A DNA stretch of 36,076 nt from positions 1 through 36,076 of the forward strand of contig JAFGHD010000151.1 in the NCBI GenBank assembly GCA_016939365.1. Reading direction: 5' to 3'. The position numbers and the translations under genes are program-made. Shown here in pieces: positions 16,641-23,963 of the stretch. The notes beneath the pieces were generated by a model. That model had not been told where the DNA came from. It searched no databases and saw only the letters and a program-made list of their open reading frames with translations. Every line of letters begins with the position of its first letter. The stretch's first letter is position 1. The DNA comes from Bacteroidales bacterium (lineage in GTDB: Bacteria; Bacteroidota; Bacteroidia; Bacteroidales; JAFGHD01).

Positions 16641-18110
16641 CTACATTTCTTCACCATCTGCGGGATGTTCAGTGACGATGGGGATCAATCCCATCGATTT
16701 AGCCTTTTCGATCATAAACCGGTAGGCTTCATTGAAATCGTTCCGTACCACTCCATCGAGAATGGCTTCACGGATGGCATTCTTCAGGATTCCCACCTCT
16801 TTTCCGGGTTTTATCCCGAAGGTTTTCATGATGATCTCTCCGGTGATCGGAGGCTGCCAGTTCCTGACCCTGTCTTTCAGCTCAATTTCGACAAGTTTTT
16901 GCCTGACAATTTCGAAATTGCGGAGATGCTTCCTCACTTTACTGATATTCTTGGAAGTGATGTCTGCCTCGCAAAGGAGTATCAAATCCTCGATATCGTC
17001 CCCTGCCTCGAAGAGCAGTCTTCTCACGGCGCTGTCAGTGACGTGATCCTCTGACAGCGCGATGGGACGCAGGTGTAAAAGGATCATTTTCTGGACATAT
17101 TTCATTTTCTCGTGGAGGGGGAGCTTGAGCTTTTTAAAGATACCCGGCACCATTTTCGCACCCAGGAACTCATGCCCGTGAAATGTCCATCCCGTTCCCG
17201 GTTCAAAACGCCTTGTGGCCGGTTTGGCCACATCATGCAGCAATGCGGCCCACCGCAGCCAAAGATCATCCGAATGGGAGGCCACGTTGTCAAGCACCTG
17301 AAGTGTATGGCGGTAATTATCCTTATGCCCTTTGCCCTCAATGGTTTCAACCCCTTTCAGTTCCTCCAGCCAGGGAAGAATGACCGGGAGCAGTCCTGTT
17401 TCTTCCAAAAGTCTGAATCCGGCGGAAGGGATTGGAGCCATGATCATTTTATTCAACTCTTCGCTGACCCGTTCCATCGAAAGAATCTCCATCCGTTGTC
17501 TGTTGCGGAGTATAGACTCCCTGATTGACGGATGGATATCAAAACGAAGTTGCGAAGCAAACCTGATGGCTCGGAGCATCCGCAGCGGGTCATCGGAAAA
17601 GGTGATGTCGGGATCACGTGGCGTCCGTATAATCCGGGCATGAATATCATGTACACCGTCAAAAGGATCGATGAGTTTGCCCCGGTCGGTTGCGTTGAGA
17701 CTTACGGCCAGGGAATTAATGGTAAAGTCCCTCCTCAGCAGGTCATCAAGCAGGGTACCGGGCTTCACATCAGGTTTTCGGGAGTTGCTGCGGTACGATT
17801 CCTTCCGGGCTCCCACAAACTCAATCTGCATCGCCTCATCACCGGGAAGACGGATCATGGCGGTCCCGAAATTCCTGAAGACAGCCACCTTGCCCTGAAT
17901 GCCATACTTCTCGCCCACCCTTCTGGCCATGGCAATCCCATCACCGACAACTACGATATCGATATCCATACAAGGCCTGCCAAGGAAACTGTCCCTGACA
18001 TAACCACCCACCACATAGGCGTCCTCCCCCGACTCTGCTGCAATCTCTGAGATCACGTCAAAAACGGAATGTCGGATCATTTCCGGTACAGGATCCATCT
18101 CAGGATTCAT
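16641..18110 (-). CDS. CCA-adding enzyme / poly(A) polymerase family nucleotidyltransferase with HD domain
   Basis: The 489-residue protein begins with a class II nucleotidyltransferase head: YVVGGYVRDSFLGRPCMDID contains the GG-flexible loop and the DxD metal site, followed by the RRDFTINSLAVS motif and the RFASQLRFDIHPSI neck segment. From about 230 there is an HD phosphohydrolase domain (RWAALLHDVAKP; later LLHLRPIAL). This arrangement is typical of bacterial CCA tRNA nucleotidyltransferases that build or repair the tRNA 3' CCA end. Such an enzyme is needed here because the tRNA-Leu(CAG) gene in this window lacks encoded CCA. Starts at 18110, 18098 or 18080 are possible; only the first is annotated. 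CCA-adding versus poly(A)-adding specificity is not separable by eye. Confidence 0.92.
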   Translation of the reverse strand: MNPEMDPVPEMIRHSVFDVISEIAAESGEDAYVVGGYVRDSFLGRPCMDIDIVVVGDGIAMARRVGEKYGIQGKVAVFRNFGTAMIRLPGDEAMQIEFVGARKESYRSNSRKPDVKPGTLLDDLLRRDFTINSLAVSLNATDRGKLIDPFDGVHDIHARIIRTPRDPDITFSDDPLRMLRAIRFASQLRFDIHPSIRESILRNRQRMEILSMERVSEELNKMIMAPIPSAGFRLLEETGLLPVILPWLEELKGVETIEGKGHKDNYRHTLQVLDNVASHSDDLWLRWAALLHDVAKPATRRFEPGTGWTFHGHEFLGAKMVPGIFKKLKLPLHEKMKYVQKMILLHLRPIALSEDHVTDSAVRRLLFEAGDDIEDLILLCEADITSKNISKVRKHLRNFEIVRQKLVEIELKDRVRNWQPPITGEIIMKTFGIKPGKEVGILKNAIREAILDGVVRNDFNEAYRFMIEKAKSMGLIPIVTEHPADGEEM

Positions 18111-18217
18111 AGCTATGCCAAAGGAATTGTTGATGTGAGGGGATATCTGCCGGCCGGATTATGCCAGTCCGGTTCAAAAGGCAATAATGCATTTCAGCCG
18201 GAAGGATATCGCCGATC

Positions 18218-19012
18218 TCAATGGTTGATCTCACTGACCAGTTGATCGTCTTCGTATTTCTCCTCCCTGATGAGTCTTCCCTCCTCATCCCAGTAGTAAA
18301 ATGTTCCTTCCCGCTTACCCTCATTGTAAGAGCCTTCACGTTTCCTGGCGCCGTTGGGATGATATTTGGTTACCCGTCCATGGGCTTTCCCATCGAGCCA
18401 GTTCTCCGCTGATTCCGGAGTGCCGTCTTCAAAATACCATTTCCAAGGTCCTGTCTGTTTGCCGTTCTCAAACCGGCCTTCACTCCTGATATTTCCGTTG
18501 GGATGATATTTGATTTCAATGCCATGCTGGTTTCCCGCCCTCCAGTGGATTTCGGAATGTTGTTGCCCCGTCCTGTACCAGGCGCGCCAGATGCTGTCCT
18601 GAAGATCCTGTTCCCAGAAGCCCTCATATTCGAGTTGTCCGTTCGCATGCCAGTACCGCCACATGCCGTCCTTTTTGCCTCCTCTGAAGTTGCCCTCGAG
18701 ATGTATGGTGTCGTTGTCATGGTACTTCTTCCACAGTCCTTCCCTGAAGCCGTTACCGTACTGCCCGACGAATTCAATCTTGCTGTTGGTGTACCAGGAA
18801 CGGTAAGGCCCATCGGCCAACCCGTTCCGGAAAGTTGTCTCGGCCCTCCTGGTGGAGTCCTTGTGATACTCTATCGCTTTCCCTGAGAAAGGTTTGTCTT
18901 CCCCTTTAATATAGGTAATCCCATCACGCTCCTCAAGGCTCTCAAGGTTCACCTCCTGACTGCATGCAATAAGAAAAATGGCCGGCATAAAAAATAAAAG
19001 GGTCTTTTTCAT
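18218..19012 (-). CDS. MORN-repeat lipoprotein (YwqK-like toxin-antitoxin family fold)
   Basis: The N-terminus MKKTLLFFMPAIFLIACSQE has a signal peptide with lipobox LIAC, so the mature protein is probably lipid-anchored. The remainder is built of about nine MORN-type repeats of the form G-x-W-x-x-Y-x-x-G-x, such as GLWKKYHDND, GMWRYWHANGQLEYEG and GPWKWYFEDG. Databases often call this layout a YwqK antitoxin, but there is no toxin partner here, and MORN repeats of this sort are widespread structural modules in Bacteroidota. A perfect -7 box lies about 50 bp upstream of the start. Function unknown. Confidence 0.85.
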   Translation of the reverse strand: MKKTLLFFMPAIFLIACSQEVNLESLEERDGITYIKGEDKPFSGKAIEYHKDSTRRAETTFRNGLADGPYRSWYTNSKIEFVGQYGNGFREGLWKKYHDNDTIHLEGNFRGGKKDGMWRYWHANGQLEYEGFWEQDLQDSIWRAWYRTGQQHSEIHWRAGNQHGIEIKYHPNGNIRSEGRFENGKQTGPWKWYFEDGTPESAENWLDGKAHGRVTKYHPNGARKREGSYNEGKREGTFYYWDEEGRLIREEKYEDDQLVSEINH

Positions 19013-19060
19013 AAGTTGGTTTTGCTTAGAGAATAAGAGTTATAGGCACCGATTTCCATG

Positions 19061-19068
19061 CAAAAATA
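19061..19068 (-). promoter_or_regulatory. Putative promoter of the MORN lipoprotein gene (-7 box TATTTTTG)
   Basis: Minus-strand bases 19068-19061 read TATTTTTG, an exact TAnnTTTG match. Transcription would start near 19054, giving a leader of about 42 nt. The box directly follows the terminator-like hairpin of the preceding gene. Confidence 0.5.
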
Positions 19069-19088
19069 AGAAAATCCGGTCTCCGGAT
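19066..19088 (-). terminator. Probable terminator of the DUF5723 gene
   Basis: On the minus strand ATCCGG-AGA-CCGGAT (19088-19074) is followed by TTTTCTTATTTTT. The stem is short (6 bp) with a 3-nt loop, and its T tract overlaps the promoter box of the next gene, so termination and initiation signals are stacked. Confidence 0.45.
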
Positions 19089-19143
19089 CACCTCATTCCG
19101 GACTTCCGGCACATGGCCATCGAAGGATACCTTTAACCAGGTG

Positions 19144-20766
19144 TCAGAAGTTCCTGTAATCAAATGTTTCGATGTTGAAATACTTTCTCGGGCTGCAATC
19201 CCCTTTCAGATAGCTCATCCTGATATTCTTGCTGAGGTTAAGCTTGATACCGAAGTACAGGTCAAAACCGGTAATGTCGCTGAGGCCAAAGATCTCCCCG
19301 ATCTTATCCGTTCCGATAAAGAAATTGTGGTGTCTGAAAAACAGGCCGATCCTCGGGTGTTTCCAGTCGAACTCAAACATGGAGACCGGAACGCTGAATT
19401 CCAGCTTGGGTATCTCGTAACGTGGGGTAAATGCGAAGACGGTGGGTCTTTTCACGTAGGTATGGCCGATCGAGAAGCCAAAGAACACCATTCCGTTCAG
19501 GTACAGTTCCCTTCTGACCGCCCAATCGAACTGAAGGCTCACGACGGGAGGAAGATGCATGGTGAACTGGTCACCCCTGGCGGATTGACCGGGGAAATCG
19601 GAAAAGTAATGATCCAGCTTGGCAGTGATCTCGTTGACGCTTCCTTCAGGCACAGTATCTTCCCAATCCAGCCATACAGTATTTCTGTGAATGAACTCCC
19701 GGACATCTGCTTTTTTCCGGAAACGGATATAGCCCAGGTCAAGTATGGAGAGTCCCGCCCTGTAGCGGTAGTGTTCAAAGCGTTGCTCACAAAGCCTACC
19801 CATGACTACAGTGGAATGCCCCCTCTCTGTTTTCTGATAGATTACGCCGGCATCGGCAGAAATCCCAAAGCCCCGGGAAAGAGGCCCTTCAGGGTAATCA
19901 TTGTTGTCATAGTCAACAGGAAGACTATATCCGTAATCGAAGCTGACATCATAAACATATGCGACAGTATCGTTGTCCACATAATAATCCACATTGTGGA
20001 TGTTGACATAGATGGCCGACATGCCCAACAGAGGTTTGACCGAAATCCCGGCCGACCAGTATTCCCACTTGTTCCTGTGGAAATTCCATGCATAGCTCAG
20101 GCCGATCTCGCTCCACATCAGGCTGCCGGCCCTGGCATCCTTCAAATGAATGAACCTTAAGTCATGCTGGGGATAATAATCCAGGGCTTCATAGAGAAAT
20201 ACGGCCATGTCCACCGGCAGGTTCCGGAAAGAGGAGATGCTCCTGAAGGCGGTACTTATTCCGAAAGCATGCTTACCGTAAACAAGCATTGCTGAGGGTC
20301 CCTCCAGGTAAACTCCCACTATTCCCTCCTTGTCATCCAGGCTGCGGTTCACATCAGTCACAAAACCGGATTCACCATATGAAGGATAGGGTCCGCCTGT
20401 AATAAAACGGAAAGGGTTGTAGTCCCTCCGGTGTATAAACAGGTAGTCATTTTCCACGAAGCTGCCGAAGGTGAAAAGATGGAAATCCATGTAGTACCTT
20501 GATGTGACCATCAGTGCAGGATTCAGGTGCAGGGCACATGTACCTGCGTAATTGCTCTGCGATATGCCCAGCCTGTATTGACCGGCTGAAGGAGCGGGAA
20601 GCCACAGAAAAAAAAGAATGACCGGGATCAGAAATATGCCGGAATTGCCGGTCAGACAGCCGGTAAATCCGGAGGCTCCTCCACCCGGCGGGTCATCCTT
20701 CAACATCCGGCTTACGATGCAGTAAAACCTCCGGCATGACCGGTGCATGACAATATCACCCAACAC
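19144..20766 (-). CDS. DUF5723 family outer-membrane-type protein, about 540 aa
   Basis: After a hydrophobic stretch ending in PAPSAGQYRLGISQSNYAGT (probable signal peptide, cleaved near residue 64), the sequence has the alternating aromatic pattern of a beta-barrel, with the early NYAGTCALHLNPALM segment characteristic of DUF5723, a Bacteroidota family of predicted outer-membrane proteins. Function unknown. The N-terminus is uncertain: Met at 20766, 20748 and 20706 are all in frame, and all leave an unusually long polar region before the hydrophobic core. A TATATTTA box about 35 bp upstream of 20766 fits the first start. The C-terminus ends in an aromatic residue (YRNF), as in many outer-membrane barrels. 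Confidence 0.78.
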   Translation of the reverse strand: MLGDIVMHRSCRRFYCIVSRMLKDDPPGGGASGFTGCLTGNSGIFLIPVILFFLWLPAPSAGQYRLGISQSNYAGTCALHLNPALMVTSRYYMDFHLFTFGSFVENDYLFIHRRDYNPFRFITGGPYPSYGESGFVTDVNRSLDDKEGIVGVYLEGPSAMLVYGKHAFGISTAFRSISSFRNLPVDMAVFLYEALDYYPQHDLRFIHLKDARAGSLMWSEIGLSYAWNFHRNKWEYWSAGISVKPLLGMSAIYVNIHNVDYYVDNDTVAYVYDVSFDYGYSLPVDYDNNDYPEGPLSRGFGISADAGVIYQKTERGHSTVVMGRLCEQRFEHYRYRAGLSILDLGYIRFRKKADVREFIHRNTVWLDWEDTVPEGSVNEITAKLDHYFSDFPGQSARGDQFTMHLPPVVSLQFDWAVRRELYLNGMVFFGFSIGHTYVKRPTVFAFTPRYEIPKLEFSVPVSMFEFDWKHPRIGLFFRHHNFFIGTDKIGEIFGLSDITGFDLYFGIKLNLSKNIRMSYLKGDCSPRKYFNIETFDYRNF

Positions 20767-20799
20767 AAGGGAGGATTTTCGTGATCAGACTTGAAAACG

Positions 20800-20807
20800 T
20801 AAATATA
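20800..20807 (-). promoter_or_regulatory. Possible promoter of the DUF5723 gene
   Basis: Minus-strand TATATTTA (20807-20800) matches TAnnTTTG except for the last base and lies 33 bp before the start at 20766. Confidence 0.35.
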
Positions 20808-20848
20808 GCTGAATTCTTGTTCCGGAAATCAGAGTAGCCCCAAAAGCA

Positions 20849-20890
20849 GAAGCCAGAGCGCCTGAAAGGGTGGGACAGGCCTCTGGCTTC
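20849..20890. other. Long hairpin: leader structure or bidirectional terminator
   Basis: A near-perfect 15-bp stem is formed by GAAGCCAGAG (20849-20858) plus GCCTG (20860-20864) pairing with CAGGC (20876-20880) plus CTCTGGCTTC (20881-20890), with one bulged C and an 11-nt loop. On the plus strand it is followed by AT-rich AACCAACCAAAACC-type sequence and a short ORF, not by a T tract. On the minus strand it is followed by TGCTTTTGG, a poor terminator tail, and lies about 265 bp past the rimO stop. I favour a 5' leader element for the plus strand, but direction is not settled. Confidence 0.6.
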
Positions 20891-20931
20891 AATTAACCAA
20901 CCAAAACCAAATTAATCAGAAATTAACCACC

Positions 20932-21024
20932 ATGAAAAAATTCTCAGATTGTAATAAATCTGATGGTAAGCAAAGAACCGTATTATTGTTTGCAACATTT
21001 ATACCAAAACATTTATTACGCTGA
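20932..21024 (+). pseudogene. Orphan 30-codon ORF with a secretory-type start, possible truncated gene
   Basis: ATG at 20932 opens MKKFSDCNKSDGKQRTVLLF, continues through ATF and then leaves the hydrophobic pattern (IPKHLLR) before a TGA at 21022-21024. The basic start plus the onset of a hydrophobic core resembles the first half of a signal peptide. It is preceded by a long hairpin and an A/C-rich spacer ending AACCACC just before ATG, a layout I associate with leaders of TonB-dependent receptor genes in this phylum (recollection, not checked). No receptor follows; rimO ends 132 bp later on the other strand. It may be the decayed 5' end of a lost gene, or a leader peptide. The remainder of 21025-21155 shows nothing else. 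Confidence 0.4.
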
Positions 21025-21155
21025 TTTACAAATGTATAAATTGAAAAAGGCGGAAGTGGGAAAGCCTGGATAAATATGTGGGAAATAAATCCAGTCTGAT
21101 TTGCAAGTATTTACGATATATCCGTTTTCGTAAACACTTCCGTATTTGGAGAATC

Positions 21156-22502
21156 TCAACCGGAAGACTTTTCCGTCACCGGTTCTCCGAACAACTCAAA
21201 GGCTTCCGCTCCGGTTATTCTGACATCACAGAACATTCCCGGCATCAGCCCGCCATCCTTTGCAGAAATAATGACTTCATTATCCACTTCTGGTGAATCA
21301 TACTCTGTCCTTCCCGAATACAAACCGGGGGTTTCCATACGGTCCACTATGACCTTCAGGGTTTTGCCGATGAAGGAGATGTTTTTCTGAAGGGCAATCT
21401 CCTGTTGTATTTTCATGATCCGGTCGGCTCTCTGTTTTTTGACAGATCGGGGAACATGATCATCCAGTCGGAACGCAGCTGTTTGCTCCTCGTGAGAGTA
21501 TTGAAAAACCCCGAGGCGGTCAAACCGCGTTTCCCTGATGAATTGCAGCAGCTCACGGAAATGGAGTGCAGATTCCCCGGGATACCCGACAATAAGCGTA
21601 GTACGTATGGCAGCCCGGGGAAGTTTCTCCCTGATTTCCACCAGAAGCCTTTCGATTCCGGCCCTGGTATGCCCCCGGAGCATGGATTTGAGGATTTCGT
21701 TACTGATGTGCTGCAGGGGCAGGTCGATATAGTTGCAAATGTTTTCCCTTTCCCTCATCAGGTCGATAAGTTCCGGGGGAATGCCTCCCGGGTAGAGATA
21801 CTGGAGTCGCAGCCAGGGAATATCCGCAGATGCCGAAAGCCGATCCACCAGATGTACGAGCCTTCTCTGGCCGTAAAGTTCCATGCCGTAGGACGTAAGA
21901 TCCTGGGCAACCAGGATGATTTCCCTGGCACCGGCTGACACCAGCATCGAAGCCTCTTCAAGTATCTCCTCCTCGGACCTTGATCTCTGGGGGCCTCTGA
22001 TCAGGGGAATGGCACAGAAAGAGCACCTCCGGTTACAGCCTTCTGAAACTTTCAGATATGCATAATGGGGGGGGGTGATGAGTTTTCTGCTCAGCGGGTC
22101 CGGTGCAACCGGATGGCCGGTAAATCTTCCGAGGATAGCCCGGAGATCATCGACCCCGAAAATGGCATCCGCCTCCGGGATTTCACGGGCCAGATCATCG
22201 GGATACCTGCCCGAAAGGCAGCCCATAATGGCCAGCTCCCTTATTTTTCCCTGAGTTTTCAGGGCAGCATAATGGAGGATCGTATCAATGGATTCCACCC
22301 GTGCATCATGAATAAAGCCGCAGGTATTGATGATCACGATATCGGCCGGCAGCGGGTCGTCATCATGGATGACATCTAATCCCTCGCGACGCAGGTTTCC
22401 AGACAGCACTTCCGAATCTACGAGGTTTTTGGCACACCCGAGGGTAACAATCCGGATTCTTGCAGGGCGGAAAGGGCTGTTTTTTTTAACGGTGCTGGAC
22501 AA
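21156..22502 (-). CDS. rimO: Ribosomal protein S12 methylthiotransferase RimO
   Basis: RimO is a radical SAM enzyme that methylthiolates an aspartate of ribosomal protein S12. The 448-residue protein has the N-terminal UPF0004 domain (IVTLGCAKNLVDSE, then INTCGFIHDAR and GCLSGRY with its three cluster cysteines), the radical SAM core with CNRRCSFC (CxxxCxxC), and a C-terminal TRAM domain (about 380-445). The CAKNxVDSE signature separates RimO from MiaB. The start at 22502 lies 3 bp after the ftsY stop, so the two are co-transcribed. Confidence 0.96.
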   Translation of the reverse strand: MSSTVKKNSPFRPARIRIVTLGCAKNLVDSEVLSGNLRREGLDVIHDDDPLPADIVIINTCGFIHDARVESIDTILHYAALKTQGKIRELAIMGCLSGRYPDDLAREIPEADAIFGVDDLRAILGRFTGHPVAPDPLSRKLITPPHYAYLKVSEGCNRRCSFCAIPLIRGPQRSRSEEEILEEASMLVSAGAREIILVAQDLTSYGMELYGQRRLVHLVDRLSASADIPWLRLQYLYPGGIPPELIDLMRERENICNYIDLPLQHISNEILKSMLRGHTRAGIERLLVEIREKLPRAAIRTTLIVGYPGESALHFRELLQFIRETRFDRLGVFQYSHEEQTAAFRLDDHVPRSVKKQRADRIMKIQQEIALQKNISFIGKTLKVIVDRMETPGLYSGRTEYDSPEVDNEVIISAKDGGLMPGMFCDVRITGAEAFELFGEPVTEKSSG

Positions 22503-22504
22503 TT

Positions 22505-23461
22505 TTATTTAAACAGGCTGTCAATGAATTCATCCCGGTTAAAGATCTGGAGGTCGTCGATTTTCTCACCGATGCCTATATATTTCACCGGTATCCTGAA
22601 CTGGTCGGATATTCCGATGACGACCCCTCCCTTGGCGGTTCCGTCCAGCTTTGTCAGAGCCAGGGCATTCACTTCTGTGGCGCCGGTGAATTGCCTGGCC
22701 TGCTCATATGCATTCTGCCCGGTGGATGCATCCAGAATGAGCAGCACCTCCTGTGGTGCTTCAGGGATTACCTTTTGCATCACCCGTTTGATCTTGGAGA
22801 GTTCATTCATCAGGTTGACCTTATTGTGAAGTCTTCCGGCGGTATCAACGATTACAATGTCCGTACCCTTCTCCACAGCGGTTTTAACCGTATCGAAGGC
22901 GACAGAGGCAGGGTCAATGCCCATTCCCATGCTGACCATTGGCACCTGGGCTCGGTCGGCCCATATCCTGAGCTGATCAACGGCTGCAGCCCGGAAGGTA
23001 TCGGCGGCTCCCAGCAATACGGACTTGCCCTCTTTTCTGAAAAGATGGGCCAGCTTGCCGATCGTCGTGGTCTTCCCCACCCCATTGACACCCACAACCA
23101 TGATCACATAAGGAACCCCTTCCCGCGACGGCGCTTCCTCACCGGGAACAGGGACGGGATTCTCGCACAACAGGGCGGCCACCTCCTCCTTCAGGATGAC
23201 ATTCAACTCACCCGTTCCCAGGTATTTGTCACGTGCCACCCTTTTCTCCAGTCTTTCAATGATCCGGAGAGTTGTCTCAACTCCCACATCAGACGTAACC
23301 AGTACCTCCTCCAAATGATCCAGAACTTCATCATCCACCCGGGACTTACCGGCAACAGCCCGTGAAATCTTTGCAAAAACACTTTCCCGGGTCCTGGTAA
23401 GACCACGGTCCAGATCCTGTTTCTTTTCTTTTGTAAAGATGCCGAAGATACCCATCGTCAT
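22505..23461 (-). CDS. ftsY: Signal recognition particle receptor FtsY
   Basis: FtsY is the SRP GTPase receptor that docks ribosome-nascent chains at the membrane. The 318-residue protein consists of the helical N domain (about 15-95) and the GTPase G domain with GVNGVGKTTTIGKLA, DTFRAAAVDQL, DTAGRL and TKLDGTAKGG. The acidic A domain of E. coli FtsY is essentially absent, as is common in this phylum. Two Met codons (23461 and 23455) are possible starts; the second gives MGIFGIF, the more typical amphipathic N-terminus. It follows DUF4295 by 68 bp that are mostly taken up by a strong terminator hairpin ending almost at the start codon. Confidence 0.97.
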   Translation of the reverse strand: MTMGIFGIFTKEKKQDLDRGLTRTRESVFAKISRAVAGKSRVDDEVLDHLEEVLVTSDVGVETTLRIIERLEKRVARDKYLGTGELNVILKEEVAALLCENPVPVPGEEAPSREGVPYVIMVVGVNGVGKTTTIGKLAHLFRKEGKSVLLGAADTFRAAAVDQLRIWADRAQVPMVSMGMGIDPASVAFDTVKTAVEKGTDIVIVDTAGRLHNKVNLMNELSKIKRVMQKVIPEAPQEVLLILDASTGQNAYEQARQFTGATEVNALALTKLDGTAKGGVVIGISDQFRIPVKYIGIGEKIDDLQIFNRDEFIDSLFK

Positions 23462-23463
23462 GA

Positions 23464-23497
23464 GATTAAAAAAGCCTTTTCCTTCAGGAAAAAGCTT
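23464..23497 (-). terminator. Strong intrinsic terminator between DUF4295 and ftsY
   Basis: On the minus strand an 11-bp stem (AAGCTTTTTCC with GGAAAAGGCTT, one G-T wobble, loop TGAA) is followed by a TTTTAAT tract. It would end the rpmG-DUF4295 message. The T tract lies only a few bases before the ftsY ATG, so ftsY needs readthrough or a promoter overlapping the hairpin region. Confidence 0.8.
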
Positions 23498-23529
23498 TTC
23501 AGAACCGACAAATCATGTCAGGTGTTCGT

Positions 23530-23682
23530 TTATTTCTTGGCAAGGAATTCCTTTACACGATCCATGTGGACCACACTCTCCTTGAATGCATATGCTCCGG
23601 TCTTCGGTGATTTCACCATTTTGATCACCTTGGCATAATTCTTTGAACCGGTCTGCAGGGTTGCAACAACTTTCTTTGCCAT
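23530..23682 (-). CDS. DUF4295 family small basic protein, 50 aa
   Basis: The start at 23682 and stop at 23530-23532 define a 50-residue protein beginning MAKKVVATLQTGSKNYAKVI and ending EFLAKK. It is lysine-rich and matches DUF4295, a Bacteroidota family encoded between rpmG and ftsY and generally presumed to be ribosome-associated. The location 8 bp after rpmG and the shared MAKK start support that presumption, but the role is not established. It was below the length cut-off of simple ORF lists. Confidence 0.9.
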   Translation of the reverse strand: MAKKVVATLQTGSKNYAKVIKMVKSPKTGAYAFKESVVHMDRVKEFLAKK

Positions 23683-23690
23683 AACTGGAT

Positions 23691-23879
23691 TTATTTGATT
23701 TCCTTATGAATCGTCATTTTTTTCAAAATGGGATTGTATTTTTTGAGCTCCAGACGCTCAGGAGTATTTTTCTTGTTTTTGGTGGTGATGTAACGGGAGG
23801 TACCCGGTTTACCGCTGTCCTTGTGCTCGGTACACTCGAGAATCACCTGGATACGCGCGTCCTTGGTTTTCTTGGCCAT
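23691..23879 (-). CDS. rpmG: 50S ribosomal protein L33
   Basis: The 62-residue basic protein has the bL33 pattern ([35 protein letters not shown]), a small component of the 50S E-site region. It carries a single cysteine rather than the four-cysteine zinc set, so it is of the C-minus type. In many Bacteroidota rpmB precedes it; here the upstream neighbour is xerD on the other strand, so rpmB must lie elsewhere. A perfect -7 box lies 26 bp before the start. Confidence 0.95.
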   Translation of the reverse strand: MAKKTKDARIQVILECTEHKDSGKPGTSRYITTKNKKNTPERLELKKYNPILKKMTIHKEIK

Positions 23880-23904
23880 AACCCAGATATTGAATTTCGG
23901 GGTG

Positions 23905-23912
23905 CAAAGATA
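23905..23912 (-). promoter_or_regulatory. Putative rpmG promoter (-7 box TATCTTTG)
   Basis: Minus-strand TATCTTTG (23912-23905) is an exact TAnnTTTG match; transcription would start near 23898, about 19 nt before the rpmG ATG. A TTTG pair further upstream is at short spacing. Confidence 0.55.
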
Positions 23913-23951
23913 TATATTTCAAACAAACTATCCTAACACGGTATAAAAATT

Positions 23952-23959
23952 TATCTTTG
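23952..23959 (+). promoter_or_regulatory. Putative xerD promoter (-7 box TATCTTTG)
   Basis: TATCTTTG at 23952-23959 is an exact TAnnTTTG match that ends only four bases before the GTG start at 23964. If used, the message would be leaderless or nearly so. The same octamer serves the divergent rpmG 40 bp away. Confidence 0.5.
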
Positions 23960-23963
23960 AAAT

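Noticed and set aside
18218-19012. Toxin-antitoxin system around the YwqK-like MORN protein
   Set aside because: No toxin candidate next to it, and it has a lipoprotein signal; MORN repeats alone do not support it.
19141-20160. 339-aa plus-strand ORF opposite the DUF5723 gene
   Set aside because: The minus-strand frame has a signal peptide, barrel pattern and terminator; the plus-strand frame is its antisense shadow.
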